From Paenibacillus sp. 32352 (GTDB lineage: Bacteria > Bacillota > Bacilli > Paenibacillales > NBRC-103111), in NCBI RefSeq assembly GCF_002042965.1, contig NZ_MZNT01000009.1, positions 124,001 to 188,000 of the forward strand: a DNA stretch of 64,000 nucleotides, in the 5' to 3' direction. Of this stretch, positions 7,591 through 16,848 are shown in pieces. The notes below the pieces were generated by a model. The model saw only the letters and a list, made by a program, of their open reading frames with translations, had not been told where the DNA came from and did not search any database. The translations under genes were made by a program, and so were the position numbers. The stretch's first letter is position 1. Every line of letters starts with the position of its first letter.

Positions 7591-8358
7591 ATGACGATAA
7601 CCCGTGAGACCATTATACAAGAAATCGCCGCCGATCTCGGAAGTCAGGACTATATACTGGCAATCTGGCTGGAGGGCTCGGACGGTACCGGGAGCTTGGA
7701 CGAATATTCGGACATCGACATGGTGTGCTATACCAAGGAAGGCTTCGGAGAGGCCGCATTGTCGCGGCTGGATGATTGTATCGGACGCATGGGTGCGGTC
7801 GATATTGCCTATGAACAGCCGGGGCGGCCCGCCAATAACCGTTATAAGGTTTATCATATCATAGGGACCCCGGACCATTTGTTGATCGATGTGACCGTGC
7901 AGAGCGAGAGTATGCCCGTTGCATTTATCCATGAGGACCTGACCGTAGTACCGGTTGTTTTGATCGATAAAGCAGGCATTGTGAACATGGCGCATGTAGA
8001 GTCTGCTGCCCATCTATCCCGGCTTCGCCAGCAATGGCTGCAGGCCCAGGCTATATACAGTCAGAGGAGCCGGGCAGTGAAGTATACTAAGCGCGGGCTA
8101 TTTTTGGAGTCGATGATCTACTATCAGAAATACGTTTTGCAGCCGTTGGTCGATGTGCTCCGCATCCTCCATACTCCTTATCAGGCGGACTGCTATTTAG
8201 TGCACGGTTCGAGGGATTTTCCGGCGGACGTGGTGCTGACTCTGGAATATCTATATGGGGTCAAAACCGTGCAAGATATAGCAGAGCGGATCGAGGCGTC
8301 CGATGAGCTGTTTCATCAGGCTGTGGCTGAGACGAAGGCCATGCTCTCCTGGGCATAG
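7591..8358 (+). CDS. Nucleotidyltransferase, aminoglycoside adenylyltransferase-like
   Basis: A 255-residue protein. Near residue 28 it has the polymerase-beta nucleotidyltransferase signature LEGSDGTGSLDEYSDIDMV, in which the GS and the DxD of SDID bind nucleotide and metal. A helical C-terminal half follows (residues 140-255). The layout resembles streptomycin/aminoglycoside 6-adenylyltransferase relatives (AadK group). Resistance activity cannot be claimed from sequence; many chromosomal homologues have unknown substrates. GATGAGGAGGATGTCAGG supplies the ribosome site. Confidence 0.7.
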   Translation: MTITRETIIQEIAADLGSQDYILAIWLEGSDGTGSLDEYSDIDMVCYTKEGFGEAALSRLDDCIGRMGAVDIAYEQPGRPANNRYKVYHIIGTPDHLLIDVTVQSESMPVAFIHEDLTVVPVVLIDKAGIVNMAHVESAAHLSRLRQQWLQAQAIYSQRSRAVKYTKRGLFLESMIYYQKYVLQPLVDVLRILHTPYQADCYLVHGSRDFPADVVLTLEYLYGVKTVQDIAERIEASDELFHQAVAETKAMLSWA

Positions 8359-8404
8359 GCGGATTAGGGTAACCACTGCGCTAAGTCTTGAGCAGCACAA
8401 GCAG

Positions 8405-8445
8405 CCCTCCACACGGATAAAGTGATGGAGGGTTCTTGCTTTCCG
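8405..8445. terminator. Hairpin between convergent genes
   Basis: CCCTCCA (8405-8411) pairs with TGGAGGG (8426-8432), followed by TTCTTGCTTT. The T-tract is weak; probably terminates the nucleotidyltransferase gene. Confidence 0.5.
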
Positions 8446-8458
8446 GCGTTTATTAATC

Positions 8459-8701
8459 CTAGCCAAACAAAATATCCAGTACGGTTCCCAGCTGCCCTCG
8501 GCTTTTTCCTTCAAGAATACTGGGATTGTACACTTCGACGAAACCGCAATGCTCACAGGAAACAAACAGAAAATGATTGTGTTGAATATCTAGGAGCTTG
8601 CTTAACCCGGTTCCTGTCATAGCAACTTCCTTGATTCTGCAGCTAGTGCCGCTGCATTTAGAACACTTGAACTTTTCCTGGATGGCATCCTCGATTCTCA
8701 T
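8459..8701 (-). CDS. Small zinc-ribbon nucleic-acid-binding protein
   Basis: An 80-residue protein with two paired cysteine motifs, CSKCSGTSC near residue 12 and CEHCG near 49, forming a zinc ribbon. It resembles predicted nucleic-acid-binding zinc-ribbon proteins (COG3478-like, from memory). The ATG at 8701 lies 9 nt after AGGAGG. The in-frame ATG two codons earlier sits only 3 nt from it and is unlikely. No operon partner. Confidence 0.7.
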   Translation of the reverse strand: MRIEDAIQEKFKCSKCSGTSCRIKEVAMTGTGLSKLLDIQHNHFLFVSCEHCGFVEVYNPSILEGKSRGQLGTVLDILFG

Positions 8702-8776
8702 CAGCATTCGCCTCCTATTTATTTACAACTATGACGAGTGGTTGTAATAGAAAGTTCCGGTCTCGAAGAAAAAGAA

Positions 8777-9763
8777 TCAGTCATACATCGTCATAATAGC
8801 CTGTGCCCCTGCCACGACGGCTTGCCGCAGCTCTGCGGGTTCCAGAATGAGAAGCCGGGCCCCGAACCCCAGTATGATCCCGACAGCCGATTCCAAGGTA
8901 TTGAATGCCAATTCAGCCTCATACCATCCGTCAGGGGAGGGTTCGCTCCACGCTTGGATGCGGACATAACGTGTCTGCTCCAATCGGGCACGGGCCTCTT
9001 CGTGCACCCTTGCGCGTGCCGGATAAGTCGGCAGATCCGCGCGGAATCGGTTCACCGACTGCTCCCAATAGGAGGCAAGCTGAAAGCCTTCCGGCCGTAC
9101 GGCGGGTGCTGACAGCATTTCCGCCGCGCGAATGCGCGAGATACGGTAGGTTCTTGGCTCGACAGTTTTCATATTTTGGGGGTCGCTAGCATTCGAATCA
9201 GCAGGAAGCGCAACAAGGTACCAAAGCGTGCCCTTCACTACAAGGCCTAACGGATGCACCGTGCGATAGCCGGATCTGCTTTCCGATACGTAGTCCATAT
9301 GAAGCTGCCGCCCTTCCCAGACGGCCTCTTGCACAAGGTGCAAGAGCGGCACATTCTCTCCGGACGGATGCCATCCGGCTCCGTCCACGTGCAGCCTCTC
9401 GCGGGTGTACTCGACATCCCGCCGCAAGGTGGGGGTCAATGAGGCCAGCAGCTTAAGCAGCGCGGCCTCAAAGGTACTGTCCCAGCCGAGATCGGCGACA
9501 TGACGATGGGGCTTGGCAGCGAGTAAGGAGACGATCTCGCTCTTGTTCATGTTGGCCCAGTCTGTGCGATATCCCTCCATCAGCTTCCAGCCTCCTTGCG
9601 AACCTCGTTCGGCATAGACAGGTATGCCTGCAGCGCTAAGCGCCTCCATATCACGGAAGATGGTTCGTACGGATACTTCTAATTTTGCAGCCAGCTCATT
9701 CGAGGTCAGACTGCCCTGCGTATGCAGCAGGAGCATAATTTTCAAAAGCCGGTCCGCTCTCAA
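8777..9763 (-). CDS. YafY-type HTH-WYL transcriptional regulator
   Basis: A full-length, 328-residue WYL regulator. It has an N-terminal HTH_11 domain (SLTSNELAAKLEVSVRTIFRD, residues about 18-38), a wing ending in GGW, a central WYL domain with the canonical LWYLVALP near residue 180, and a C-terminal WCX-like region to residue 328. It is divergent from the SDR oxidoreductase at 9883 with 119 bp between them, and may regulate that gene in response to an unknown ligand. The start is a TTG preceded by AAGGAAG. Confidence 0.85.
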   Translation of the reverse strand: MRADRLLKIMLLLHTQGSLTSNELAAKLEVSVRTIFRDMEALSAAGIPVYAERGSQGGWKLMEGYRTDWANMNKSEIVSLLAAKPHRHVADLGWDSTFEAALLKLLASLTPTLRRDVEYTRERLHVDGAGWHPSGENVPLLHLVQEAVWEGRQLHMDYVSESRSGYRTVHPLGLVVKGTLWYLVALPADSNASDPQNMKTVEPRTYRISRIRAAEMLSAPAVRPEGFQLASYWEQSVNRFRADLPTYPARARVHEEARARLEQTRYVRIQAWSEPSPDGWYEAELAFNTLESAVGIILGFGARLLILEPAELRQAVVAGAQAIMTMYD

Positions 9764-9822
9764 AGGGCATCACTTCCTTGCTCATGGTTTTCTTTTATTT
9801 TATCACATATATATGACAGTCC

Positions 9823-9851
9823 TTGACATGATTACTTTGTTATCTTAAAGA
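9823..9851 (+). promoter_or_regulatory. Candidate promoter of SDR gene
   Basis: TTGACA at 9823-9828, a 17-nt spacer, and TAAAGA at 9846-9851 (4 of 6 -10 matches), about 30 bp before the SDR start. Confidence 0.5.
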
Positions 9852-9882
9852 TGAAACTAAGAGAGAAGGAGCTGCTAGTAGG

Positions 9883-10770
9883 ATGAGCATTCATGCGAAC
9901 AAGCCCTTGGAAGGGCGCGTTGCTCTAGTTGCCGGAGCGACACGTGGTGCGGGCAGAGCCATCGCAATCAAGCTGGGAGAAGCGGGGGCGACAGTGTATG
10001 TTACCGGCCGGAGCACCAGAGGCAACCCGTCCCCGATGAGGAGACCGGAGACCATTGAGGAAACCGCTGAGCTGGTCACTGCCAGGGGAGGCTTCGGCAT
10101 ATACCACGCTGTGGATCATACAGAGGAGTCCCAGGTGAAGATGCTGTTCGAGCGCATAAGCGATGAGCAGAAGGGACGGCTGGATATTCTCGTCAATGAC
10201 GTATGGGGCGGGGAGATGCTCGTCCACTGGGGTACGGGCTTCTGGGAAAGCCCGCTGGCAGACGGCCTCCTTCTCCAAAAGCAAGCGGTGCACTCGCACA
10301 TGATCACTTCGTATTACGCCGCGCCTCTTATGGTAAAACGTAAGCGGGGACTCATCGTCGAAGTGACCGACGGGGTAGGCTATCACTATCGGGGCAATCT
10401 GTACCACAGCCTTGCCAAAATCGGAGTTTCTCATCTAGCTCAAGCGATGGCGGCCGATCTAAAGCCGCATGGCGTTGCCGCGGTTTCGGTGACCCCTGGA
10501 TTTTTGCGCTCCGAAGAAATGCTGGAGCATTTCGGGGTTACGGAGGAGAATTGGCAGGAAGCAGGGAAGAAGGATATTCATTTCCTGCAATCGGAGACTC
10601 CGTTTTTCGTCGGGCAGGCGATTGCTTCCTTGGCGGCGGACCCTCGAGTGATGGATAAAACCGGCCAGCTCCTCAGCTCATGGGGATTATCGGACGATTA
10701 CGGATTTGCCGATGAAGACGGCCGACGCCCGCACTGGGGACGCTACGCGGAGGAGCAGGGCTTCAGTTAA
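9883..10770 (+). CDS. SDR family oxidoreductase
   Basis: A 295-residue Rossmann-fold dehydrogenase. The cofactor motif is GATRGAGRAIA near residue 18, followed by a TGRST segment after strand 2 that suggests NADP(H) preference. The catalytic Tyr-x-x-x-Lys is YHSLAK near residue 179. Length and the C-terminal 'GQLLSSWGLSDDYGF' segment are typical of large SDRs of unknown substrate. It is divergent from a WYL regulator, its likely controller. Cytoplasmic. Confidence 0.88.
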   Translation: MSIHANKPLEGRVALVAGATRGAGRAIAIKLGEAGATVYVTGRSTRGNPSPMRRPETIEETAELVTARGGFGIYHAVDHTEESQVKMLFERISDEQKGRLDILVNDVWGGEMLVHWGTGFWESPLADGLLLQKQAVHSHMITSYYAAPLMVKRKRGLIVEVTDGVGYHYRGNLYHSLAKIGVSHLAQAMAADLKPHGVAAVSVTPGFLRSEEMLEHFGVTEENWQEAGKKDIHFLQSETPFFVGQAIASLAADPRVMDKTGQLLSSWGLSDDYGFADEDGRRPHWGRYAEEQGFS

Positions 10771-10820
10771 AATGAATTCGGCTTGAACCAAACTATTTTC
10801 AAACAATTCGGCGTATAAAT

Positions 10821-10863
10821 AAAGGATCGCAGACTGCTATGCCAGTACTTCGATCCTTTTTTC
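10821..10863 (+). terminator. Terminator of SDR gene
   Basis: AAAGGATCG (10821-10829) pairs with CGATCCTTT (10851-10859), followed by a T run. Confidence 0.85.
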
Positions 10864-10894
10864 TATGAATCATCATTGCTAAACGAACATTTGT

Positions 10895-10923
10895 TTGGTA
10901 AAATTACAATAATATGGTACAGT
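10895..10923 (+). promoter_or_regulatory. Candidate promoter before membrane protein gene
   Basis: TTGGTA (10895-10900), a 17-nt AT-rich spacer, and TACAGT (10918-10923). Modest match. The leader to the ATG at 11036 would be about 105 nt. Confidence 0.35.
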
Positions 10924-11035
10924 ATGTCAGTTTGGCAAGTCCAGTTCACTTGATGACATCGTCTTCTAGAGTGTTGGATCAGAGAGCTTTCCAATCCATT
11001 CATCAGGATGGCTCGGCCCTAAAGGAGGGGACAGA

Positions 11036-11794
11036 ATGATTAAGAGAAAACTGACCGCCGCCTACTTCACTTCTTGGGCTATCGTGCTGTGGGTTTCATT
11101 TCCCTTCGTGTCTCTGGAGGGAGCTTGGAATGCCGCCCAGAACTATTTGTCCTGGGCTTCTATCATTGCGATGTATGCCGTACCTTCCATTTTTCTGTAC
11201 GGTATTCTTATTTCCTCTCTGTTGGAGCTGGGCGCAGCGAAGCTGAAAGTTTCCGGTCCTGTCGAATGGATAACGTCCGGCTTGCTGCATGCTGTCTTCG
11301 GGCTTTTATTCGGTTTTGTCCTCCAATCTTCCATGTTCAGCATCATGGGCGGGGCTTCGGCGATCTTATTCTTTCTTATTGACAGAATCATTCTGGCGTT
11401 TCTTCCGTACCTTAGACGGAGCTTACGCGTTGTACTGTTCAGCGCACCCCTTCTTCTTTTTGGAATATCCGCAGGATCGATCTATGCTCTCTCGCCACCC
11501 AAGCCGCCCTTTACCAGTACGGATGCCGTGCAATTCGCGACTTCGGGCACCGGAACGGTAATCGACTTATTCCCTAAGCAAGCCGGTATGGTGAAGCTTC
11601 AGATCGAAGGGTATGATGTAGAGCGAGAAACGGCCGTGGAAGAAACCGGGGAAAAAGAAAAGTATCTGGTACATTTCATAGAGCGTTGGAGCAAGGGGGA
11701 AGAAAAGGGAGAACACCGCATGATTTATGAGGTGACCCGAGGTGCGATGGGAGGAAAGGGCGGCGGAGGCGACGAGCCGCCTTATAGGAGGTAA
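11036..11794 (+). CDS. Membrane protein with C-terminal extracytoplasmic domain
   Basis: A 252-residue protein of unrecognised family. Four or five hydrophobic segments lie at about residues 8-26, 37-64, 78-100, 104-121 and 131-153. A soluble region of about 95 residues follows, ending in a Gly-rich tail (GGKGGGGDEPPYRR). AAAGGAGGGG precedes the ATG. It ends 36 bp before a phosphotransferase gene on the same strand, so the two may be co-transcribed. Confidence 0.6.
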   Translation: MIKRKLTAAYFTSWAIVLWVSFPFVSLEGAWNAAQNYLSWASIIAMYAVPSIFLYGILISSLLELGAAKLKVSGPVEWITSGLLHAVFGLLFGFVLQSSMFSIMGGASAILFFLIDRIILAFLPYLRRSLRVVLFSAPLLLFGISAGSIYALSPPKPPFTSTDAVQFATSGTGTVIDLFPKQAGMVKLQIEGYDVERETAVEETGEKEKYLVHFIERWSKGEEKGEHRMIYEVTRGAMGGKGGGGDEPPYRR

Positions 11795-11830
11795 GGGAGC
11801 AACTAAATCTAAGCAAAGGATGGGAAAAGT

Positions 11831-12766
11831 ATGGGTTCGATCGATGCGGAGCTTTCGGAACGCGTCCTGAGTTGGGTAATCCGGGCCGTACATCCCGAGG
11901 CGACAATTCTTTCCGTACAGCAGCTGCACGGAGGCGTGTCATCTTTGGTTCATGAGATCAGCTTGGCTGTACGCGGAGAAGTAAGCTCGGTCGTGCTGCG
12001 CCAGTTCCATGATGCGGAATGGGTTCGGGAGGAGCCGGATCTGGCTGTCCGCGAAGCGGAGAGCTTGCGCAGGGCGGTGCAGTCGGTCGGCGTGCAGACG
12101 CCGAGGCTGATTGCTTTCGACGCGACAGGGGATCAGTGCGGCATGCCGGCCCTAATGATGACCCGGCTCGAAGGCTCCGTTGTGCTGGAGCCGAGGGAGC
12201 CGAACCGGTGGCTGCAAGGAATGGCCGAAGTGCTGGCAGGCATTCATGCGTCGGATGCAAGTGGCTTTGGATGGACGTTTAAGCCGTACACCAACGCTGC
12301 CAAGATGGATGCATCTTCGTGGTCGAGGAATCCGGACAAGTGGCGGATGGCGGCCGAGATCGTCCAAGCCTCCCGCCCAGAGGCAGTGACACGTTTCATT
12401 CATCGCGACTATCATCCAACGAATATTTTGTGGAGCGGGGATAAAGTGAGCGGCGTGGTGGACTGGGTCAACGGCTGTCTAGGTCCGGCAGGCATCGACG
12501 TCGGCCATTGCCGCGTGAACCTTGCGCAGCTGCATGGTGTCGGTGCAGCCGACGCATTTTTGGAGTATTACCGGAATCGTACCGGAGACTCCTTTCAATA
12601 CGATCCCTATTGGGATCTGGTTACCTTGATCGATTATGCCTTTTGGCCTCCTGACGTCTATGAGGGATGGACGGCGTTAGGGATGACCGGACTAACGAAG
12701 CAGATCATCATTGAACGGCTGGACTCGTATTTGATAAGCGTTCTAGACCGCGTGTCAGGTTGTTAA
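11831..12766 (+). CDS. Aminoglycoside phosphotransferase (APH)-fold kinase
   Basis: A 311-residue protein with the APH catalytic loop FIHRDYHPTNILW near residue 193 and the metal-binding DFG-equivalent VVDWVNGCLGP near 211-221. The N-terminal lobe (LHGGVSSLVHEI, residues 32-43) is the nucleotide-binding Gly-rich segment. The family phosphorylates small molecules such as aminoglycosides, choline or homoserine; the substrate is not predictable here. It is possibly in an operon with the preceding membrane protein. Confidence 0.8.
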   Translation: MGSIDAELSERVLSWVIRAVHPEATILSVQQLHGGVSSLVHEISLAVRGEVSSVVLRQFHDAEWVREEPDLAVREAESLRRAVQSVGVQTPRLIAFDATGDQCGMPALMMTRLEGSVVLEPREPNRWLQGMAEVLAGIHASDASGFGWTFKPYTNAAKMDASSWSRNPDKWRMAAEIVQASRPEAVTRFIHRDYHPTNILWSGDKVSGVVDWVNGCLGPAGIDVGHCRVNLAQLHGVGAADAFLEYYRNRTGDSFQYDPYWDLVTLIDYAFWPPDVYEGWTALGMTGLTKQIIIERLDSYLISVLDRVSGC

Positions 12767-12838
12767 GGCTTGTTTTCAGTTGCATCGCTTTCAGGAATAG
12801 CCGCCTCGGGAGACGGTTGATGAAGCCGCACCAGAAAC

Positions 12839-12876
12839 TACAAAAAGAAGTGTGGGAGAGCACACTTCTTTTTGTA
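12839..12876. terminator. Bidirectional terminator
   Basis: A perfect 16-bp stem (TACAAAAAGAAGTGTG with its complement) and a 6-nt loop. A runs on one side and T runs on the other let it stop both the APH gene and the convergent LLM gene. Confidence 0.9.
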
Positions 12877-12900
12877 ATTTGGAGCTATAACTGGCCGCCG

Positions 12901-13971
12901 CTATCCTTGGGATTCGATGCGCTCCAGCTCCTTATGCACGATAGGCGCTACACGAGTGCCTAGCAGCTCGATGGCATGCATGATGTCGCGATGCGGCATC
13001 GTGCCGACGTTGATGTGGAGGAAGAAGCGGGTGACTCCCAGGTTTTTGCGCAGCAGGAGAATCTTCTCGGCTACGAATTCGGGATCGCCGACATAGAGCG
13101 CACCGCGAAGACTGCGTCCGGCATCAAAGGTGGAGCGGGTGTACGGTCCCCAGCCGCGTTCGCGTCCGATGACGTTCATTTGGGCTTGTGTCGGTGGGAA
13201 GAACAGGTCGGCCGCTTGTTCGGTTGTGTCGCCGACAAATCCGTGCGAATGGGTCGCGATCTCCAGCTTGTCGGGATCATGCCCGGCCCGGACGGCGGCC
13301 TCTTTATAGAGCGCTACTAACGGTGCAAAGCTCTCCGGCATACCGCCGATGATGGCGAAGGCGATGGGGAGCCCGAGCATCCCCGCGCGAACGGCGGATT
13401 GCGGATTTCCGCCGCTTGCAATCCATACGGGCAGCGGATCCTGCACGGAGCGGGGGTAAACCCCGAGATTATCGATGGGCGGACGATGCCCGCCGCGCCA
13501 GGTCACCTTCTCCGATGCTCTGATCTTGAGCAGCAACTCCAGCTTTTCCTCGAACAGCTCGTCATAGTCTTCCAGACTGTACCCGAAGAGCGGGAACGAT
13601 TCGATGAACGAGCCGCGGCCGGCCATAATCTCCGCCCGGCCGTTGGAGATGCCGTCTAGAGTAGAGAACGCTTGATATACGCGAACCGGATCATCCGAGG
13701 ACAGTACGGTTACTGCACTTGTCAACCGGATCCGCTTGGTCATAGCCGCTGCCGCAGCCAGCACAACGGCAGGCGAAGTACCTGCGTAGTCGGCCCGGTG
13801 ATGCTCTCCAATGCCATAGACATCGAGACCGACCTGATCGGCCAGCACAATCTCCTCTACTGCGTCACGCAGACGTTCGGCATGGCTGATGCTTTTACCG
13901 GTCACCGGATCCGGAGTTGCTTCCAGAAACGTGCTGATTCCAATTTCCATTTTCTTTGCTTGATGGGCCAT
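12901..13971 (-). CDS. LLM class flavin-dependent oxidoreductase
   Basis: A 356-residue luciferase-like monooxygenase: TIM barrel, [19 protein letters not shown] near residue 55, a strand ending [19 protein letters not shown] near 81-99, and the phosphate-binding [12 protein letters not shown] near 113. Such enzymes use FMNH2 or F420 with O2. The family includes many oxidoreductases of unknown substrate found in Bacillales. A strong AGGAGGCGAAATCAA ribosome site precedes the ATG. Confidence 0.88.
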   Translation of the reverse strand: MAHQAKKMEIGISTFLEATPDPVTGKSISHAERLRDAVEEIVLADQVGLDVYGIGEHHRADYAGTSPAVVLAAAAAMTKRIRLTSAVTVLSSDDPVRVYQAFSTLDGISNGRAEIMAGRGSFIESFPLFGYSLEDYDELFEEKLELLLKIRASEKVTWRGGHRPPIDNLGVYPRSVQDPLPVWIASGGNPQSAVRAGMLGLPIAFAIIGGMPESFAPLVALYKEAAVRAGHDPDKLEIATHSHGFVGDTTEQAADLFFPPTQAQMNVIGRERGWGPYTRSTFDAGRSLRGALYVGDPEFVAEKILLLRKNLGVTRFFLHINVGTMPHRDIMHAIELLGTRVAPIVHKELERIESQG

Positions 13972-14058
13972 TTGATTTCGCCTCCTATATCCTATATATT
14001 ACTCACTTTTTTATGGTTTCTCAACTAAAGTAAGTAAATAAAAGGGAAGGATGCGCCC

Positions 14059-14333
14059 GTGGAACGAGAAATCATCCGGGCAGAGCGGGAGCTGGCATCA
14101 TTCCGTTCCCTTTCCGCAGTGTGTCCGGAGAATAAAATGCAGATCAAATGATAGAAGAAGTGGAGGTGCGAACATGGGGGATTGGCAAGGGTTTCTTGGA
14201 CTATTATGAAGCTCATTCTGGATTAGAGGAATCGGACGATAACGGCAGACGGGTGCGATATCTTCACTGCCGCCGGCCGCCGAATCATCTGCTTGCACTT
14301 GTCATTAAGCTTGATTCGCCCTTACAGACTTAG
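14059..14333 (+). other. 350-bp gap with two overlapping short frames, possibly a decayed gene
   Basis: The 13972-14321 gap holds a GTG frame at 14059-14151 (30 residues, GGAAGG nearby). It overlaps by ATGA a 61-residue frame at 14148-14333. A third start (ATG 14174) has the best ribosome site (GTGGAGGTGCGAAC) but stops after 11 codons. The sequence is gene-like in composition, yet no frame is long or recognisable. I read it as probable remnants and cannot name an ancestor. Confidence 0.3.
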
Positions 14334-15155
14334 AAGCTTTTTCATTTTATCGGGGGTATCGTCTAAAGGCATATTAATTGTCACTGTTAGGTGCGGTGAC
14401 GTTGTCGAAAGAAACGAAATCTGATCGAAAACAAGACGTCCCGCTGCCGGATGATGATTGACCTTCAGCCCCTCAGGACCGCTTAACACATCATGCTGCG
14501 GCCACCAGGCTCTGAATTCTGCGCTGGTTCGGTTCAATTCCTCAATAAGACCGCTCCACCAAGGGTCGCCGACGAAATTTCCGTATAGGGCGCGAAAATT
14601 AGCCAGCCGATGCCGGGCATGATTCTCCCAGTTTTCCTGAAGCATCAGGCGGACATACGGGGACGTAAACGTCCGCCAGACCGAATTGCGCTCGCGGTCG
14701 GACATCGCCGCATAATCCCCATATACGAGACAAGCCGCCCGGTTCCACGCTACGATATTCAGGCGCTGATCGGTAACATATGCCGGACTTGTCCCTTGAA
14801 GATCGAGGAACGCTTGTAACGTTGAATCTACAGGTTCATCGATCGGTGCGGCGTCTGCTGGCAGCTGTTGAAGGGCAAGCATGTACAAATGCTTGCGTTC
14901 ATTGGAATCTAGCTGAAGCGTGCGCGCAATGCTGTCCAGGACCTGTGAGGACACTTGAATGTCCCGCGCTTGCTCTAGCCAGGTGTACCAATCCACGCTG
15001 ACTCCGGAGAGCAGCGCTACCTCTTCCCGGCGCAGTCCTGGCGTGCGGCGCCTTCCTCCGCCGGGAAGACCTGCCTGCTCAGGAGAAAGGCGTGCGCGCC
15101 TGGAACGTAAAAACTGGGCCAGCTCCATAAGCCGTTCCTTGGCCGTTGGTGCCAT
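14322..15155 (-). CDS. XRE-family regulator with MmyB-like ligand domain
   Basis: A 277-residue regulator. The N-terminal HTH carries GLRREEVALLSGVSVDWYTW near residues 40-59, the hallmark of the MmyB-like group. The C-terminal ligand-binding domain (residues 100-270) contains LNIVAWNRAACLVYGDYA. Actinobacterial and Bacillales relatives regulate neighbouring oxidoreductases or exporters. It is divergent from the MFS exporter at 15306. The ATG at 15155 follows AGGTGA; the upstream GTG at 15164 is part of that ribosome site. Confidence 0.85.
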   Translation of the reverse strand: MAPTAKERLMELAQFLRSRRARLSPEQAGLPGGGRRRTPGLRREEVALLSGVSVDWYTWLEQARDIQVSSQVLDSIARTLQLDSNERKHLYMLALQQLPADAAPIDEPVDSTLQAFLDLQGTSPAYVTDQRLNIVAWNRAACLVYGDYAAMSDRERNSVWRTFTSPYVRLMLQENWENHARHRLANFRALYGNFVGDPWWSGLIEELNRTSAEFRAWWPQHDVLSGPEGLKVNHHPAAGRLVFDQISFLSTTSPHLTVTINMPLDDTPDKMKKLLSL

Positions 15156-15189
15156 TAGATTCACCTGCCTCTAAAGAAGGATATTAGGG

Positions 15190-15206
15190 TAGGAGAATAA
15201 CTCCTA
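15190..15206. promoter_or_regulatory. Candidate operator palindrome
   Basis: TAGGAG-AATAA-CTCCTA in the gap between the MmyB-type regulator and the MFS gene. It could be an operator, but no second copy was found. Confidence 0.4.
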
Positions 15207-15305
15207 GGATAAACCGTCATCTTCTTTGCTGCTGTCATCCATTATACACTCTCCCTGAAGAAAGCAACTGCTTTCAATTAGGGAATAGAAGGGAATGGAG
15301 ACAAA

Positions 15306-16691
15306 TTGGACAACATCGCGCAAATTCAGACGGAAACGTCGAATAAGATGACAAGGGCTTTGCTGCTTCTTGGCATATCGTTAGGATACTTTATGGTCCT
15401 CCTGGATACAACCGTCGTGAGCATTGCGCTCCCGGCAATTCACGCGGACATGGGCGGAGGCATCGTCGGCCTGCAGTGGGTCGTGAATTCATACACCCTG
15501 GTTTTTACAGGCTTTCTGCTCTCAATGGGGGGAATTGCCGACAAGCTGGGAGCCAAGCGGGTGTACGTTGGCGGTCTTGTCTTGTTTCTTGCCGCATCGG
15601 CCGTTAGCGCCGCCGTTCCCTCGCTTCCTTGGTTAATTGCCATGCGTGCGGTACTTGGCATCGGCGGGGCCGCTCTGATGCCTTCCTCGCTTTCGCTAAT
15701 TGCCCGGGCTTTTCCTGAACCGGCGAAGCGTGCACGGGTTATGGGCATCTGGGCGGCGGTAACCGGAATCGCTATGGCGTCGGGCCCTGTTATCGGCGGA
15801 TTTCTGGTCGATTCGTTTGGCTGGCGCAGCATATTTCTTCTTAACGTGCCGCTTGCTGCTGCCAGCGTTGTGTTAACATCCCGGCTGGTCCCGGAGACGC
15901 AACGAAACCGGGAAAGCGGCTTCGATTGGTTAGGACAACTGCTTGCGATTGCCGCAATAACAGCATTGTCCTTTGCAATTATGGAAGGGGAGGTCTATGG
16001 ATGGGGCTCCCCGGTCATTGCCGGGGGTTTCGGCTTCTCCGCGCTGAGCATTCTTTGGTTCCTGATCCACGAAGCCAGGGCCAAGGCGCCGCTTCTCCCG
16101 CTTTCTATATTCCGTAATCCTACCGTATCCGCCGGCATGGTTAACGGGATGGCTATTAATTTCGGCTTATCGGCCGTTCTATTCATTCTGCCATTGTTCT
16201 ATGAACAAATACGGGGTTTATCCGCTCATATGGCAGGACTTGCGCTTCTGCCGATGACCATTCCGCTCGCGGTGAATCCGGTGGTAACCGGGCGCATTGT
16301 GGGGCGCTTCGGAGCGCGAATCCCTATGACAGCCGGCTTCGCACTTACGGCTATTGGCGTGCTGCTGCAAACCGGAGCGGATACGGACACGGGCCATATT
16401 CTTGCAGCGATTGGATTGCTGCTAATCGGCCTCGGAGTCTCGCTCACGATCCCTTCGTTAATGACGGCCGTTATTTCTGCTGCGCCGAAGGAACAGACCG
16501 GCACCGTATCCGGCGCGCTTAATTCAAGCAGACAGCTCGGGGCTACCCTTGCCGTTGCCTTTGCCGGAGCGATCATAAACGGCAGCGAATCGTTCACAGC
16601 CGGGATGCGTGTATCATTCCTGGCTGCTGCAGTGATTTTGTTAGGCGGGAGCCTGCTTTCTTACCTGCTGATGGGCCGCAGGAAGGGATAG
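15306..16691 (+). CDS. MFS exporter, DHA2 (14-TM) type
   Basis: A 461-residue transporter with about 14 hydrophobic helices. It has DHA2 motifs LDTTVVSIALPAI in TM1, GGIADKLGAKRVYVGG between TM2 and TM3, and a motif C-like stretch MASGPVIGGFLVDSFGWR in TM5. These proteins export drugs or antiseptics by proton exchange. The start is a TTG six nt after ATGGAG. The divergent MmyB-type regulator is the likely controller, paralleling the TetR/MFS pair at 1.2-3.7 kb. Confidence 0.9.
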   Translation: MDNIAQIQTETSNKMTRALLLLGISLGYFMVLLDTTVVSIALPAIHADMGGGIVGLQWVVNSYTLVFTGFLLSMGGIADKLGAKRVYVGGLVLFLAASAVSAAVPSLPWLIAMRAVLGIGGAALMPSSLSLIARAFPEPAKRARVMGIWAAVTGIAMASGPVIGGFLVDSFGWRSIFLLNVPLAAASVVLTSRLVPETQRNRESGFDWLGQLLAIAAITALSFAIMEGEVYGWGSPVIAGGFGFSALSILWFLIHEARAKAPLLPLSIFRNPTVSAGMVNGMAINFGLSAVLFILPLFYEQIRGLSAHMAGLALLPMTIPLAVNPVVTGRIVGRFGARIPMTAGFALTAIGVLLQTGADTDTGHILAAIGLLLIGLGVSLTIPSLMTAVISAAPKEQTGTVSGALNSSRQLGATLAVAFAGAIINGSESFTAGMRVSFLAAAVILLGGSLLSYLLMGRRKG

Positions 16692-16848
16692 AGCAGTCCC
16701 AGCTGCGATAGCTCGTATCAGTCCAGTCCTCTAGGTTTAGGGGGCTGGCCCTCTTGGCAGAGTAACTTTCCGATAAAGTGCTTCCCCACACCAGGGGCGG
16801 TTCATTTTCCACAAAACAATAAATCCCAATAAGAACGGAGTGCCTCAT

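Noticed and set aside
9925-10434. 169-codon minus-strand ORF
   Set aside because: Antisense to the SDR gene; low plausibility.
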